Shown here piece after piece: positions 27,393 through 35,712 of a DNA stretch of 64,000 bases. This DNA is from Halorhodospira halophila (GTDB lineage Bacteria > Pseudomonadota > Gammaproteobacteria > Nitrococcales > Halorhodospiraceae), in assembly GCF_016653405.1 (NCBI RefSeq), contig NZ_NHSN01000025.1, forward strand, positions 186,001 through 250,000, in the 5' to 3' direction. The stretch's first letter is position 1, and every line of letters begins with the position of its first letter. A program made the position numbers and the translations under genes. The notes beneath the pieces are model-generated. The model was not told where the DNA came from. It was given only the letters and a program-made list of their open reading frames with translations, and did not search any database.

Positions 27393-27446
27393 ATGCACCG
27401 CCACCGACTGGCACAGACCACTGCCCCGGCCCGCCATGGCACCTGA
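27393..27446 (+). CDS. Short leader ORF overlapping the cobK start
   Basis: An ATG at 27393, preceded by the strong ribosome site AAAGGAG, opens 17 codons (MHRHRLAQTTAPARHGT) that end in TGA at 27444-27446. The stop lies inside cobK, eleven bases past the cobK ATG. cobK has no ribosome site of its own, so ribosomes finishing the leader probably start cobK. The peptide resembles nothing known to me. The support is the ribosome site and the overlap only. Confidence 0.45.
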   Translation: MHRHRLAQTTAPARHGT

Positions 27447-28212
27447 GCCGCTGCGTGTCCTGCTCCTTGGCGGTACCGGCGAGGCGCTGGCACTGGGCCA
27501 GGCGCTGGAGCAGGAGCCCGGGATCGCCGCGGTCTATTCGGTGGCCGGGGTGACTCGCCGCCCCCGCCTGCCCCGCTTGCCGGTCCGTCGCGGCGGATTC
27601 GGGGGCGTTGCCGGACTGGCCGGGTACCTGCGCCAGCACGGTGTGCACTGCCTGGTCGATGCCACCCACCCCTTCGCCGCCGGCATATCGGCCAACGCGG
27701 CGGCGGCCGCCCGGCAAACGGGGACAACCCTGCTGGCAGTGCGTCGACCAGCGTGGCAACCGGGGCCGGACGAGCAGTGGCACCGGGTGGCCGATATGGC
27801 CGCCGCCGCCCAAGCGCTGGGTCCGCAGCCGGGCCGGGTGCTGCTGACCATCGGCAATCAGGAGGTCCCGGCCTTCTGCGCCGCGCCCCACCACCACTAC
27901 TGGATCCGCTGCCTGGAGCCGCCGGAGCGGGTGCCGCCTGGAGCCCGGATCCTCTTCCAGCGCGGGCCGTTCCACTACGCCGACGAGTGCCGCCTGCTCC
28001 GCGAGCACGGCATCGACACCCTGGTCACCAAGAACGCCGGCGGGGCCGCCACTCGCAGCAAACTCGATGCGGCCCGGGACTGCGGAGTCCGCATCGTGAT
28101 GGTCGAGCGCCCGCCGGACCCGCCGGAGGCGGAGGTGGCCACCGAGGTCGAGCAGGCGCTGGCGTGGTTGCGGAGACGACGCCCGGCGGCGGCTGACCCT
28201 CGCCTGGGTTAG
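27436..28212 (+). CDS. cobK: Precorrin-6A reductase
   Basis: A 258-residue NADPH-dependent reductase of corrin ring synthesis (CobK/CbiJ). It has VLLLGGTGEALALGQAL at the N-terminus, LVDATHPFAAGISANAAAAA, VLLTIGNQEVPAF, and a late LVTKNAGGAATRSKLDAARD, all typical. In-frame codons before the ATG meet a TGA at 27391, so no longer start is possible. There is no ribosome site directly before the ATG, and a leader ORF overlaps it. cbiD follows 9 bases after the stop. The pair encodes two successive ring-contraction-stage steps. Confidence 0.94.
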   Translation: MAPEPLRVLLLGGTGEALALGQALEQEPGIAAVYSVAGVTRRPRLPRLPVRRGGFGGVAGLAGYLRQHGVHCLVDATHPFAAGISANAAAAARQTGTTLLAVRRPAWQPGPDEQWHRVADMAAAAQALGPQPGRVLLTIGNQEVPAFCAAPHHHYWIRCLEPPERVPPGARILFQRGPFHYADECRLLREHGIDTLVTKNAGGAATRSKLDAARDCGVRIVMVERPPDPPEAEVATEVEQALAWLRRRRPAAADPRLG

Positions 28213-28221
28213 GATCAGCGC

Positions 28222-29343
28222 ATGGCGCAAGATCCCGAGTCCTTCACTGAGACCTCCGCCGGCACCGCCCTGCGCCGCGGCTGGACCACCGGCGCCTGCG
28301 CCGCCGCCGCGGCGCGGGCGGCCTTCTCGGGGCTGGTCAGCGGCGCCTTCCCCGATCCGGTCACCGTCCGGCTGCCGCGGGAGCGCGCCCCGGCCTTCGC
28401 CCTGGCCGCTCAGGCCCGCGGCGACGGCTGGGCGCGGGCCGGCGTCATCAAGGACGCCGGTGACGACCCCGACGTCACCCACGGCGCCCTGGTCTCGGTG
28501 ACCGCACGCCCCGGCGCACCGGGCGGCGGGGTGCGGCTGCGCGCCGGCCCCGGCGTGGGCACGGTGCGCCGCAGCGGTCTGCCCGTCGCCGCCGGCGAGC
28601 CGGCGATCAACCCCGGTCCGCGGGGCTACATCGAGCAGGGTATCCGCGAGGCCGCGGCCGAGCTGTCGGTGCCGGCCGACGTCACCCTGGAGGTCGCCAT
28701 CGAAGACGGGGAACGCTTGGCGGCGCAGACCCTCAACCCGCGATTGGGGATCGAGGGCGGACTGTCGGTGCTCGGCACCACCGGGGTGCTGGTGCCCTTC
28801 TCCTGCGCCGCCTGGATCGACGCCATCCAGCGCGGCATCGACGTGGCCCGGGCCGCCGGGCTCGGGCATGTGGCCGGGAGCACCGGACGCACCTCGGAGC
28901 AGGCGGTGCAGGCCTACCACGGGCTCCCGGACGAGGCGCTGATCGACATGGGCGATTTCGTGGGCGGGATGGTCAAGTACCTGCGCCGGCACCCGGTACC
29001 GCGGATCACCATCGCCGGCGGCCTGGCCAAGATCACCAAGCTCGCCCAGGGCTTTCTCGATGTGCATTCGCGCCGCGGGCAGGCCGATCTGACGGCGCTG
29101 GCCGAGACCGCTGCACAACTCGGCGCGGATGCCGCCTGCCAGGAGGGCATCGCCACCGCCAACACGGTCGCCGAGGCCTTTGACCTCGCGCAGGCCGCTG
29201 ATCTCCCGCTGGGCGACGCGGTGGCGCGGGAGGCGCAGCGCACCGCCCTGGCCCTGGTGGATCCGGCAGCCAGCGAGGTGGAGGTGCTGATCTTCGATCG
29301 CCGCGGCCAGCCCGTGGGCCGGGCCGGCTGGGCACGGCACTGA
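28222..29343 (+). CDS. cbiD: Cobalt-precorrin-5B C1-methyltransferase
   Basis: A 373-residue protein of the CbiD family with the N-terminal RRGWTTGACAAAAARAA, the mid-region INPGPRGYIEQGIREAA, the signature TGVLVPFSCAAWIDAIQRGIDVA (quoted here in part) and ISTANTVAEA-like GIATANTVAEAFDLA near the end. CbiD belongs to the oxygen-independent cobalamin pathway, which fits an anaerobic phototroph. It is directly downstream of cobK. Confidence 0.94.
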   Translation: MAQDPESFTETSAGTALRRGWTTGACAAAAARAAFSGLVSGAFPDPVTVRLPRERAPAFALAAQARGDGWARAGVIKDAGDDPDVTHGALVSVTARPGAPGGGVRLRAGPGVGTVRRSGLPVAAGEPAINPGPRGYIEQGIREAAAELSVPADVTLEVAIEDGERLAAQTLNPRLGIEGGLSVLGTTGVLVPFSCAAWIDAIQRGIDVARAAGLGHVAGSTGRTSEQAVQAYHGLPDEALIDMGDFVGGMVKYLRRHPVPRITIAGGLAKITKLAQGFLDVHSRRGQADLTALAETAAQLGADAACQEGIATANTVAEAFDLAQAADLPLGDAVAREAQRTALALVDPAASEVEVLIFDRRGQPVGRAGWARH

Positions 29344-29346
29344 GAC

Positions 29347-30042
29347 CTACCAGCGGCGGGCCGCTGCCTCGGCCTCGGCATTGGTCGGCCGCGCGATCAG
29401 GCCGCCCCGGGTGACCGCCACACGGTACTCGGCGCCGTCGGCCATGGGCAGGTAGGTGGCGCTGCCGTAGGTGGCGTCCACCCAGGGGAGACGATCGCCG
29501 TGGCGCTGACCCAGCAACCAGGGGTCGATACCCCGCTGCGGCGGGGCCAGGGGGTGCACGGTACGCAGCGCGGTGCGCTCGGCCTCGGGGTCGGCGTAAC
29601 GACCACTGATCCGCTCCAACCGGTAGCGGGTCTCCAGACCGAGCACCGTCGCGAAGCCGCTCCAGCGCAGCACCCGGGCATCCACCTGCCACTGATCGCC
29701 GGCCAGCGGGACGGTCACACGCCGCCCGTCCGGGTAGATCAGCCGCGCCACATAGCGCTGTCCGGCCACCTCCTGGAAGCGCAGCGCCAGCACCGGGCGC
29801 TCCCGCTCCAGCCGCTCATAGGCCAGCAAACCCAGCCCGAGGGCGCCGGCAGTTCCCAGCCCGCCGAGCAGGATCAGCCCGGCGGCGAGCACGGACACCC
29901 CGCGGAGTAGGCGACCGCGCAGCAGCGCCCACCCACCCGTGACGGCCAACCCCAGGGCGAGGACCAGCAGCACCGCCGCCGCCATCAGCACCGCCCAACC
30001 GGCCCCGCTGATCTGAGCTGCCGTTTCAAGCCCCCCGTGCAT
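29347..30042 (-). CDS. Two-helix membrane protein of unknown function
   Basis: A 231-residue protein with two N-terminal hydrophobic segments (about residues 9-34 and 40-68) and then a soluble domain of about 160 residues that would lie in the cytoplasm. The domain includes VAGQRYVARLIYPDGRRVTVPLAGDQW and ends VAVTRGGLIARPTNAEAEAAARRW. Related proteins have been labelled as cation or multidrug efflux proteins without proof. The ATG at 30042 begins just before the first helix. The open frame runs further upstream without family-like sequence. It is convergent with cbiD, three bases separating the stops. Confidence 0.75.
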   Translation of the reverse strand: MHGGLETAAQISGAGWAVLMAAAVLLVLALGLAVTGGWALLRGRLLRGVSVLAAGLILLGGLGTAGALGLGLLAYERLERERPVLALRFQEVAGQRYVARLIYPDGRRVTVPLAGDQWQVDARVLRWSGFATVLGLETRYRLERISGRYADPEAERTALRTVHPLAPPQRGIDPWLLGQRHGDRLPWVDATYGSATYLPMADGAEYRVAVTRGGLIARPTNAEAEAAARRW

Positions 30043-30087
30043 GCGGCCTCCCGCGCCAACGCGCGACGCTGTACCCTGTGCGGGATG

Positions 30088-30108
30088 ATACGCTGTACGA
30101 TTGCGTAT
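30088..30108. repeat. Inverted repeat in the divergent region before the ZapG-like gene
   Basis: ATACGC (30088-30093) and GCGTAT (30103-30108) are perfect 6-base complements around nine bases. They sit between the divergent membrane-protein and ZapG-like genes and could be an operator. Nothing else in the 30043-30230 gap stands out apart from the GGGAGG ribosome site at its right end. Confidence 0.35.
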
Positions 30109-30230
30109 ATGGTGTCCGGAGCGCTCGGCCGGGGCCGTCTCAGCCGGGCTCGCGGTGTAAGCGCGCACCCTGTTCCGCGCAATCAGTCGTTTGATACAAA
30201 GTAGCCGATGAACTAATCGGGAGGTCCGGT

Positions 30231-30929
30231 ATGGAAGCGTTTGATCCAATCCTGCTACTTGTCGTCGGTGCCGTGGTCGGTGCCGCTGTGGGTGCCTACG
30301 TCGGGCGCGCCTCTTCGCCCAACACCCAGGAGATCCGCGACGCCGAGAGCGTGGCCCGCCGCAACCGCGAGGAAGTGCGCAACGTCCGCAGCGAGGTGGA
30401 CCAGCACTTCGAGCAGACCGCCCAGATCATGGGCGAGGTCACCAAGGCGTACCGTCGCCTCTACGAGCACATGGCCACCAGCTCCCAGCGTCTGGCGCCC
30501 CGCCGCACGCAGGACCTGGTCAAGTCCCTGGGTGACCAGCGCCTGCTGTCCCAGGACGTGGTCGAGCAGTCCGCCCGGCGCATGAGCGAGATGAAGGCCA
30601 AGGAGCAGCGTGAGGCCCAGGCCCGCCGCCAGATCAGCCAGGAGCGTTCCGAGCGCTCTTCCGGCGACCGCTCCGCCAGCAGCAGCAGTGGCGGCAGCAG
30701 CCGCAGCGCCGGCAGCAGTCGGAGCAGCGGTTCCTCCGAGTCGGCCGTCGGCTCCTCCAGCCGCTCCTCCGAGTCCGCCATCGGCCGTCGCCCGACGCGC
30801 AGCCGCTCCACCACCTCTTCCTCCCGGTCCCGCAGCAGTGCCCCGGAGCGTACCCGGAGCACGGCCACCGAGGAGCGCAGCAGCAGCAGCGGTGAGAAGC
30901 GGCGTCGGCGCCCGAGCATCTTCAGCTGA
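30231..30929 (+). CDS. ZapG/YhcB-family (DUF1043) cell-envelope protein with a long Ser/Arg-rich tail
   Basis: A 232-residue protein. Residues 7-25 form one membrane helix (LLLVVGAVVGAAVGAYVG). Residues 30-125 form the coiled-coil core of the family, with VDQHFEQTAQIMGEVTKAYRRLYEHMA matching the DUF1043 signature (quoted in part). From about residue 135 the tail is low-complexity and very rich in Ser, Arg, Gly and Ala, ending in RRRRPSIFS. E. coli ZapG helps coordinate division and envelope growth and has a far shorter tail. The ATG has GGGAGG upstream. A strong terminator follows. Confidence 0.82.
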   Translation: MEAFDPILLLVVGAVVGAAVGAYVGRASSPNTQEIRDAESVARRNREEVRNVRSEVDQHFEQTAQIMGEVTKAYRRLYEHMATSSQRLAPRRTQDLVKSLGDQRLLSQDVVEQSARRMSEMKAKEQREAQARRQISQERSERSSGDRSASSSSGGSSRSAGSSRSSGSSESAVGSSSRSSESAIGRRPTRSRSTTSSSRSRSSAPERTRSTATEERSSSSGEKRRRRPSIFS

Positions 30930-30980
30930 AGAGCTGCCCGGGGACGTGAACGGTCCACCGACCGTTCATGGCGATACGGA

Positions 30981-31011
30981 CCCCGGGGCCTGCCGGCCCC
31001 GGGGTTTTTTT
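30981..31011 (+). terminator. Rho-independent terminator after the ZapG-like gene
   Basis: CCCCGGGGCC, loop TGCC, then GGCCCCGGGG form a perfect 10-bp stem (30981-31004), followed at once by seven T (31005-31011). This is the clearest intrinsic terminator in the window and separates the ZapG-like gene from the sulfur genes. A smaller hairpin GAACGGTCC/GGACCGTTC-like lies just before it. Confidence 0.93.
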
Positions 31012-31090
31012 GACCCATCGACCAATCCTGATTGGTTCCAGTTCTTATCTCTTTCGGGATATAGCACCCCGACGCTGCGCCTCCATCCTT
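31012..31090 (+). promoter_or_regulatory. Predicted sulfur-regulon promoter of the rhodanese/persulfide dioxygenase gene
   Basis: A 7-2-7 inverted repeat TATCTCT-TT-CGGGATA occupies 31046-31061 (centre 31053.5). A -10-like ATCCTT lies at 31085-31090, exactly 31.5 bases from that centre to its first base. A half-site GACCCAT (31012-31018) is placed as for a second operator 34 bases upstream. Between them is a perfect palindrome ACCAAT-CCTG-ATTGGT (31021-31036). The same layout precedes soxB, soxXA and dsrA. The 5' untranslated region would be about 43 bases. Confidence 0.6.
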
Positions 31091-31139
31091 GGTGAAAGAC
31101 CAGACATTTTGTCGCACCCAAGGAGTGAGGAGGCTAACC

Positions 31140-32351
31140 ATGCTGGACACCCTGAAGACCGCCTGGACACCGGCCGTTGCCTGGGAGCACCTGCTCGGCG
31201 CCGAGCGGCTGTTCATCCTGGATGTGCGCAACCCCGACGAGTTCGAGCGCTGGCGCGTCGAGGGCCCGCACGACACCCCGACTATCAACGTCCCCTACTT
31301 CGAGCTGCTCGACCTCGATGAGGACGCCGACGACATGGACGCGGCCGTGCTGCGCGGCATCCGGGCGCAGCTGTCCGACCGGTTACCCACCGACCACACC
31401 ATCCTGACGGTCTGCGGCGAGGGGCACACCTCGGAGCACCTGGCCCACGGCCTGCGCGAACTCGGCTACCCGGCCCTGAACCTGGAGGGCGGCATGGAGG
31501 CCTGGGGCGATTTCTACTACCACCGGGTAGTGGGCAACCACGAGCGCTACACCGTCTACCAGGTGATCCGCCCGGCCCGTGGCGACCTGAGCCACGTGAT
31601 CATCAGCGACGGCGAGGCCGCTGTCATCGACCCCAATCGCCACGTGGACGTCTACGAGGAGCTGATCCATGCGCGGGGAGCCCGCATCACCCAGGTCCTC
31701 GACACCCACGCCCACGCCGACCACATCAGCGGCGGCCCGGAACTGGCCCGTCGCCACCGGGTCCCCTACCACCTGCATCCCTACGACGCCATCCACCCGA
31801 TGGACATGCTGCCGGCCCGCATCGACTTCGCACCGCTGTATGCCGATCAGTCGGTGCGCGTCGGGGCGATCACGCTGCGCGCCCTGCACGTCCCCGGCCA
31901 CACCCTGGGCATGGTGGCTTTCCTAGTCGACGAACAGTACCTGGTCTCGGGGGACAGCATCTTCCTGGAGTCCATCGCCCGCCCCGACTTGGGCGGCGCC
32001 GCCGAGGCTTGGACGCCGCTCTTCCATGACTCCCTGCAGCGGCTGCTGGCCCTGCCCGAGGACACCGTGGTCCTGCCCGGCCACGCCACCGACCCCAGCG
32101 TCGCCGATACCCGGGGCCGTTTCTGCGCCGAACTCGGTCCCCTGCGCCGCAGCAATCCGGGGCTGCGACAGGTGGATGCCGGTCCGGAGCCGTTCCGCAG
32201 CTATATCCTCGGCAGCCTGCCCCACTTTCCCAAGGCGTATATCGAGATCAAGCGGGTCAACATCGGCCTCGTCCAGCCCGACGAAGCAGAGGCCCGGCGC
32301 CTGGAGGTGGGCAAGAACGTCTGCGCCCTGAGTGAGGCCGCGGCCGCCTGA
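31140..32351 (+). CDS. Rhodanese-metallo-beta-lactamase fusion, predicted persulfide dioxygenase
   Basis: A 403-residue cytoplasmic fusion. Residues 10-130 form a rhodanese domain with active-site Cys92 in TVCGEGHTS. Residues 135-345 form an ETHE1-like metallo-beta-lactamase domain with THAHADH (189-195), LHVPGHTLG, VSGDSIF and VLPGHAT, which supply the iron ligands. Persulfide dioxygenases oxidise glutathione persulfide to sulfite, and rhodaneses move sulfane sulfur. In the better-known fusions the dioxygenase comes first; here the rhodanese does. GAGGAGG precedes the ATG, and an upstream in-frame GTG is not needed. It lies before cysG, under a predicted sulfur-regulon promoter. Confidence 0.85.
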   Translation: MLDTLKTAWTPAVAWEHLLGAERLFILDVRNPDEFERWRVEGPHDTPTINVPYFELLDLDEDADDMDAAVLRGIRAQLSDRLPTDHTILTVCGEGHTSEHLAHGLRELGYPALNLEGGMEAWGDFYYHRVVGNHERYTVYQVIRPARGDLSHVIISDGEAAVIDPNRHVDVYEELIHARGARITQVLDTHAHADHISGGPELARRHRVPYHLHPYDAIHPMDMLPARIDFAPLYADQSVRVGAITLRALHVPGHTLGMVAFLVDEQYLVSGDSIFLESIARPDLGGAAEAWTPLFHDSLQRLLALPEDTVVLPGHATDPSVADTRGRFCAELGPLRRSNPGLRQVDAGPEPFRSYILGSLPHFPKAYIEIKRVNIGLVQPDEAEARRLEVGKNVCALSEAAAA

Positions 32352-32451
32352 TAGCGGCCCGGCCCGCGGTACCCCGTTGGAGATATTTGCATGACACATG
32401 CGCGCGTCATGATGGATGGCGCACCAGCCAAGACCAGCAGGGGACCCCGCG

Positions 32452-33939
32452 ATGGACCACTACCCGATCTTCCTCAAGCTCCACGGCCGCAACTGTCTGG
32501 TGATAGGCGGCAATGAGACCGCCGCCCGCAAGGCCGAGGATCTGCTCGACAGCGGGGCGACCGTCACTCTGGTTGCCCGCGAACTCGGCGGGGACTGTGA
32601 GGAACTGCTGCAGCGCCATCCCGACCGGGCCCACCATCGGGCCGAGGACTACCGCCCCGGCATGGAAGAAGGGGCGGCACTGGTGCTCAACGCCGCCAAC
32701 CACGAGGCCACCGACCAGCTGGTCTACCGCCGATGCTGCGAATGGGGCATACCCGTCAACACCGTCGATCGGCCGGAGTACTGCAGCTACATCACCCCGG
32801 CGGTGGTGGACCGCTCCCCGCTGCAGGTGGCGATCACCAGCGGTGGCGCCGCGCCAGTGCTGGCCCGTCAGGTACGCAGCCAGATGGAGACCCTGCTGCC
32901 CACCGCCTACGGGCGGCTGGCCGCCCTTGCTGGCCGCCTGCGGGAGCGCGTAGCTGCCGCCCTCCCCACCGGGCGGCAGCGCCTGCGGTTCTGGGAACAG
33001 GTCTTCGAAGGCCCGGCGGCGGAGTCCATGCTCGCGGGTCGGGAGCGGGAGGCCGAACAGGCAATGCTCGAGCTGCTGCGCCAGGAACAGGCCCGCAGTG
33101 ACGGGCGCGGCGAGGTCTACCTGGTGGGTGCCGGCCCAGGCGACCCCGACCTGCTCACCTTCCGCGCCCTGCGCCTGATGCAGCGTGCCGACGTAGTGCT
33201 CCACGACCACCTGGCGGCGCCCGCGCTGCTGCGCCTGGTGCGCAAGGACGCCGAGCGGATCCCCGTCGGCAAGCGCCGTGGCCGGCACACGCTGCCCCAG
33301 GAGGCGATCAACGACAAGCTCATCGAGTTGGCCGCTGCCGGCAAGCGGGTGCTGCGCCTCAAGGGCGGGGACCCGTTCATCTTCGGCCGCGGCGGCGAGG
33401 AGATCGAGGGGCTGATCGAGCACGGCATCCCGTTCCAGGTGGTGCCGGCGGTGAGCGCCGCCCAGGGTGCTGCGGCCTACGCCGGCATCCCCCTGACCCA
33501 CCGGGATCACGCCCAGAGCTGCCGCTTCCTGACCGGGCACCGCCGCCACGGCGCCCTGGAACTCTCCCAGTGGGCCCCGTTCCGCCGCGACGAGACGCTG
33601 GTGGTCTACATGGGGCTCACCCATCTGGAGACGGTCTGCGCCCAGCTTCAGTCGGGCGGCCTGCCGCCGGACCAGCCCGCCGCAGTGATCGATCAGGCCA
33701 CCACCCCGGCACAGCGTGTGATCACCGCCCCGCTCGGCGAGTTGCCCGGACAGGTGCGCAATGCGCGGCTCCAGGGCCCGGCGCTGATCGTCGTCGGCCC
33801 CACCGTGACGCTCCAGCCGCAACTGGGGTGGTACCACAGCTCACCCAACGCCGAGCCGGCCTTCCCGGAGCACGGCTGCCTGAACAGCGAACCGCGCCCC
33901 GTCCGCCGTCGCGTCCCGGCGGATACCGAACAGGCCTAA
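32452..33939 (+). CDS. cysG: Siroheme synthase (trifunctional CysG)
   Basis: A 495-residue enzyme. Residues 1-215 are the dehydrogenase/ferrochelatase half (YPIFLKLHGRNCLVIGGNETAARKAE in part, then NTVDRPEYCSYITPAVVDRSPLQVAI in part). Residues 222-470 are the uroporphyrinogen-III methyltransferase half, with VYLVGAGPGDPDLLTFRAL, LRLKGGDPFIFGRGGEE and VVPAVSAAQGAAAYAGIPLTHR (in part). It makes precorrin-2 and then siroheme, the cofactor of DsrAB, and precorrin-2 also feeds cobalamin synthesis. The ATG at 32452 follows AGGGG. A short tail after 470 is not conserved. It sits between the persulfide dioxygenase and the convergent soe operon. Confidence 0.94.
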   Translation: MDHYPIFLKLHGRNCLVIGGNETAARKAEDLLDSGATVTLVARELGGDCEELLQRHPDRAHHRAEDYRPGMEEGAALVLNAANHEATDQLVYRRCCEWGIPVNTVDRPEYCSYITPAVVDRSPLQVAITSGGAAPVLARQVRSQMETLLPTAYGRLAALAGRLRERVAAALPTGRQRLRFWEQVFEGPAAESMLAGREREAEQAMLELLRQEQARSDGRGEVYLVGAGPGDPDLLTFRALRLMQRADVVLHDHLAAPALLRLVRKDAERIPVGKRRGRHTLPQEAINDKLIELAAAGKRVLRLKGGDPFIFGRGGEEIEGLIEHGIPFQVVPAVSAAQGAAAYAGIPLTHRDHAQSCRFLTGHRRHGALELSQWAPFRRDETLVVYMGLTHLETVCAQLQSGGLPPDQPAAVIDQATTPAQRVITAPLGELPGQVRNARLQGPALIVVGPTVTLQPQLGWYHSSPNAEPAFPEHGCLNSEPRPVRRRVPADTEQA

Positions 33940-33965
33940 GCGGCCGTCCACCTCCTGCGCAATAA

Positions 33966-33998
33966 CCGAGACCCGGGCCGAGCTGGCCCGGGCCTCGG
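33966..33998. terminator. Hairpin between convergent cysG and soeC
   Basis: CCGAG-A-CCCGGGCC, loop GAGCT, GGCCCGGG-C-CTCGG gives a 13-bp stem with one mismatch. It lies between two convergent genes and is followed on the plus side only by GTTTAA, so it may act as a bidirectional or Rho-assisted terminator. Confidence 0.55.
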
Positions 33999-34045
33999 CG
34001 GTTTAAGGCGGGGCGGCGCAGAGACCCCGCCGGGGCTTGCGCGCC

Positions 34046-34984
34046 TTACAGCCGCGCCTCGTGGTAATAGAGACGCACCGCGTGGCGGGCCTCGGCGAAG
34101 ACCAGCCAGCGTTCGATGAGCGCGCCGAGCAGCGCCACCGCCACCGCCGCGTAGGCCCACACCGCCCCGGCCCCAAGGGCCACGGCGCTCAACGCGGCGA
34201 TGGGGAAGGCGAACGTTGCGGCCAGTGCCAACCCACGGTAGACCTGCGCGCGCCCCTCGGGCAGGGGGTACTGGAACTCCCAGGTCAGGAAGTTGCCGGC
34301 GGTGTGACCGGCGTCGACCAGGCGCACCGGGGCACCGCTCAGCCCCAAGGCCGTCGTCTTGCTGGAACTGCCGGGACGGCGGTTCCACAGGTACCAGGCC
34401 GACTTGGTCACTGCGGCCACCGCCAGCAGCGCCACCCCCATGGCCGCCGCCGGGGCCGGATCGGCGCCGAAGAAACCGCGCACGGCGGCGAGCACGGCGG
34501 CGCCCAACCCCAGACCGATGAGCAGGTAGTTTACCGGGGTCAACCCCTGGCTCCACTCGCGGATGGCGCGGACACAGGCGTAGATCATGCCCGTCGCCAC
34601 GACCGTGGCCAGGGCCAGCACCGCCGTCAGCCCGGCGAACACGAGGGTCACGGCGTTGTGCTCCAGCCCGAGCAGGAAGTAGGGCCCGAAGTAGAGCAGG
34701 GCCACCGGGTAGAAGAGCACGGCGAGCACCGCCTCGCGGGACAGCCAGGAGGTCCGGAAGCGAGCGAAAGAACGCCAGGCATTGCGCGGATTGGCGAGGT
34801 GACCGGCGGACGACATCAGGCCGATTGTGATGAGCACGGCACCGATGGCGACCGCGGCCAGCAGCTCTCGCTGCCCGACCGCGCCACCAAGGGCGAGGAT
34901 ATCGGTCAGGGCGAACAGGGCGACGAAGCCGTAGCCGGCACCGGAGAGCACCGTGAAGAAGACAACGGACCAGGCGGGATGCAT
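34046..34984 (-). CDS. soeC: Sulfite dehydrogenase membrane anchor SoeC
   Basis: A 312-residue protein of the DmsC type with eight or more helices, starting MHPAWSVVFFTVLSGAGYG, the usual N-terminus of these quinone-linked anchors. It ties SoeAB to the membrane and passes electrons from sulfite oxidation to the quinone pool. The open frame extends upstream into soeB, but the ATG at 34984 has a GAGGGAGGATTCACCC ribosome site and gives a normal start. It is the last gene of the minus-strand small ORF-tusA-soeABC run. Confidence 0.9.
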   Translation of the reverse strand: MHPAWSVVFFTVLSGAGYGFVALFALTDILALGGAVGQRELLAAVAIGAVLITIGLMSSAGHLANPRNAWRSFARFRTSWLSREAVLAVLFYPVALLYFGPYFLLGLEHNAVTLVFAGLTAVLALATVVATGMIYACVRAIREWSQGLTPVNYLLIGLGLGAAVLAAVRGFFGADPAPAAAMGVALLAVAAVTKSAWYLWNRRPGSSSKTTALGLSGAPVRLVDAGHTAGNFLTWEFQYPLPEGRAQVYRGLALAATFAFPIAALSAVALGAGAVWAYAAVAVALLGALIERWLVFAEARHAVRLYYHEARL

Positions 34985-34998
34985 GGGTGAATCCTCCC

Positions 34999-35712
34999 TC
35001 AGCGGTGAACGACGCGGTTGGGCCAGTGCTGGACGCTGGCCGGATCGGTGCCCTGCCCCGGGGACGTACCGGTCGTTTCGGGCAGCGGACGGCTGGCTTC
35101 GGGCGGGCGCACCGGCAGGTAGTGGTTGACCGGCTGGCACCCCATCTCGGGGAGCATCACGAAGCCCCGCCGCTCGCGCACCAGCTGGCTGACCCGCGAG
35201 TCGGGGTCGTCGAGATCGCCGAAGTGCCGTGCCCGGGCCGGACAGGAGAGCACACAGGCGGGCTGGCGCTCGGCCTCGGGGAGGCGGTCGTCGTAGATCC
35301 GGTCGATGCACAGCGTGCACTTCTTCATGGTGCCGCTGGCGTGATCGAGTTCGCGGCAGCCGTAAGGGCACGCCCAGGCGCAGTAGTTGCAGCCCATGCA
35401 CTTGGCCTCGTCGACCAGCACGATCCCGTCGGCGTCACGCTTGTAGGACGCGCCTGTGGGACAGACATCCACGCAGGGCGGCTCATCGCAGTGCATGCAG
35501 GAGACCGGCACGTTGACGGTCTTGCTGTTCGGGTACGTCCCTTCCTCGTAATGACGCACGCGGTTGAGCATGACCCCGCTGGGGGATCCACCGTAGGGGT
35601 GGTAATCGGTCAGCGGACCGACCGTCCCCGAGGTGTTCCACTGCTTGCACGCCACCACGCAGGCGTGACAGCCGACGCAGGTATCGAGATCGATGACCAG
35701 TCCCAGTCTCAT
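34999..35712 (-). CDS. soeB: Sulfite dehydrogenase iron-sulfur subunit SoeB
   Basis: A 237-residue ferredoxin-like subunit with four cysteine clusters: CVGCHACVVACKQWN, CMHCDEPPCVDVCPTG, CMGCNYCAWACPYG and CTLCIDRI with CVLSCPARA. These suit four [4Fe-4S] centres carrying electrons from the SoeA active site to SoeC. It has no signal peptide, so it is cytoplasmic. The ATG at 35712 overlaps the soeA stop as TGATG. A TTG one codon earlier is less likely. Confidence 0.93.
   Translation of the reverse strand: MRLGLVIDLDTCVGCHACVVACKQWNTSGTVGPLTDYHPYGGSPSGVMLNRVRHYEEGTYPNSKTVNVPVSCMHCDEPPCVDVCPTGASYKRDADGIVLVDEAKCMGCNYCAWACPYGCRELDHASGTMKKCTLCIDRIYDDRLPEAERQPACVLSCPARARHFGDLDDPDSRVSQLVRERRGFVMLPEMGCQPVNHYLPVRPPEASRPLPETTGTSPGQGTDPASVQHWPNRVVHR

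Noticed and set aside
27229-29340. A 703-residue minus-strand frame opposite cobK and cbiD
   Set aside because: There is no recognisable domain, and both plus-strand genes show strong family signatures.
30660-30910. Tandem DNA repeat in the Ser-rich tail of the ZapG-like gene
   Set aside because: The AGC/TCC-rich stretch is low complexity without a fixed repeat unit.
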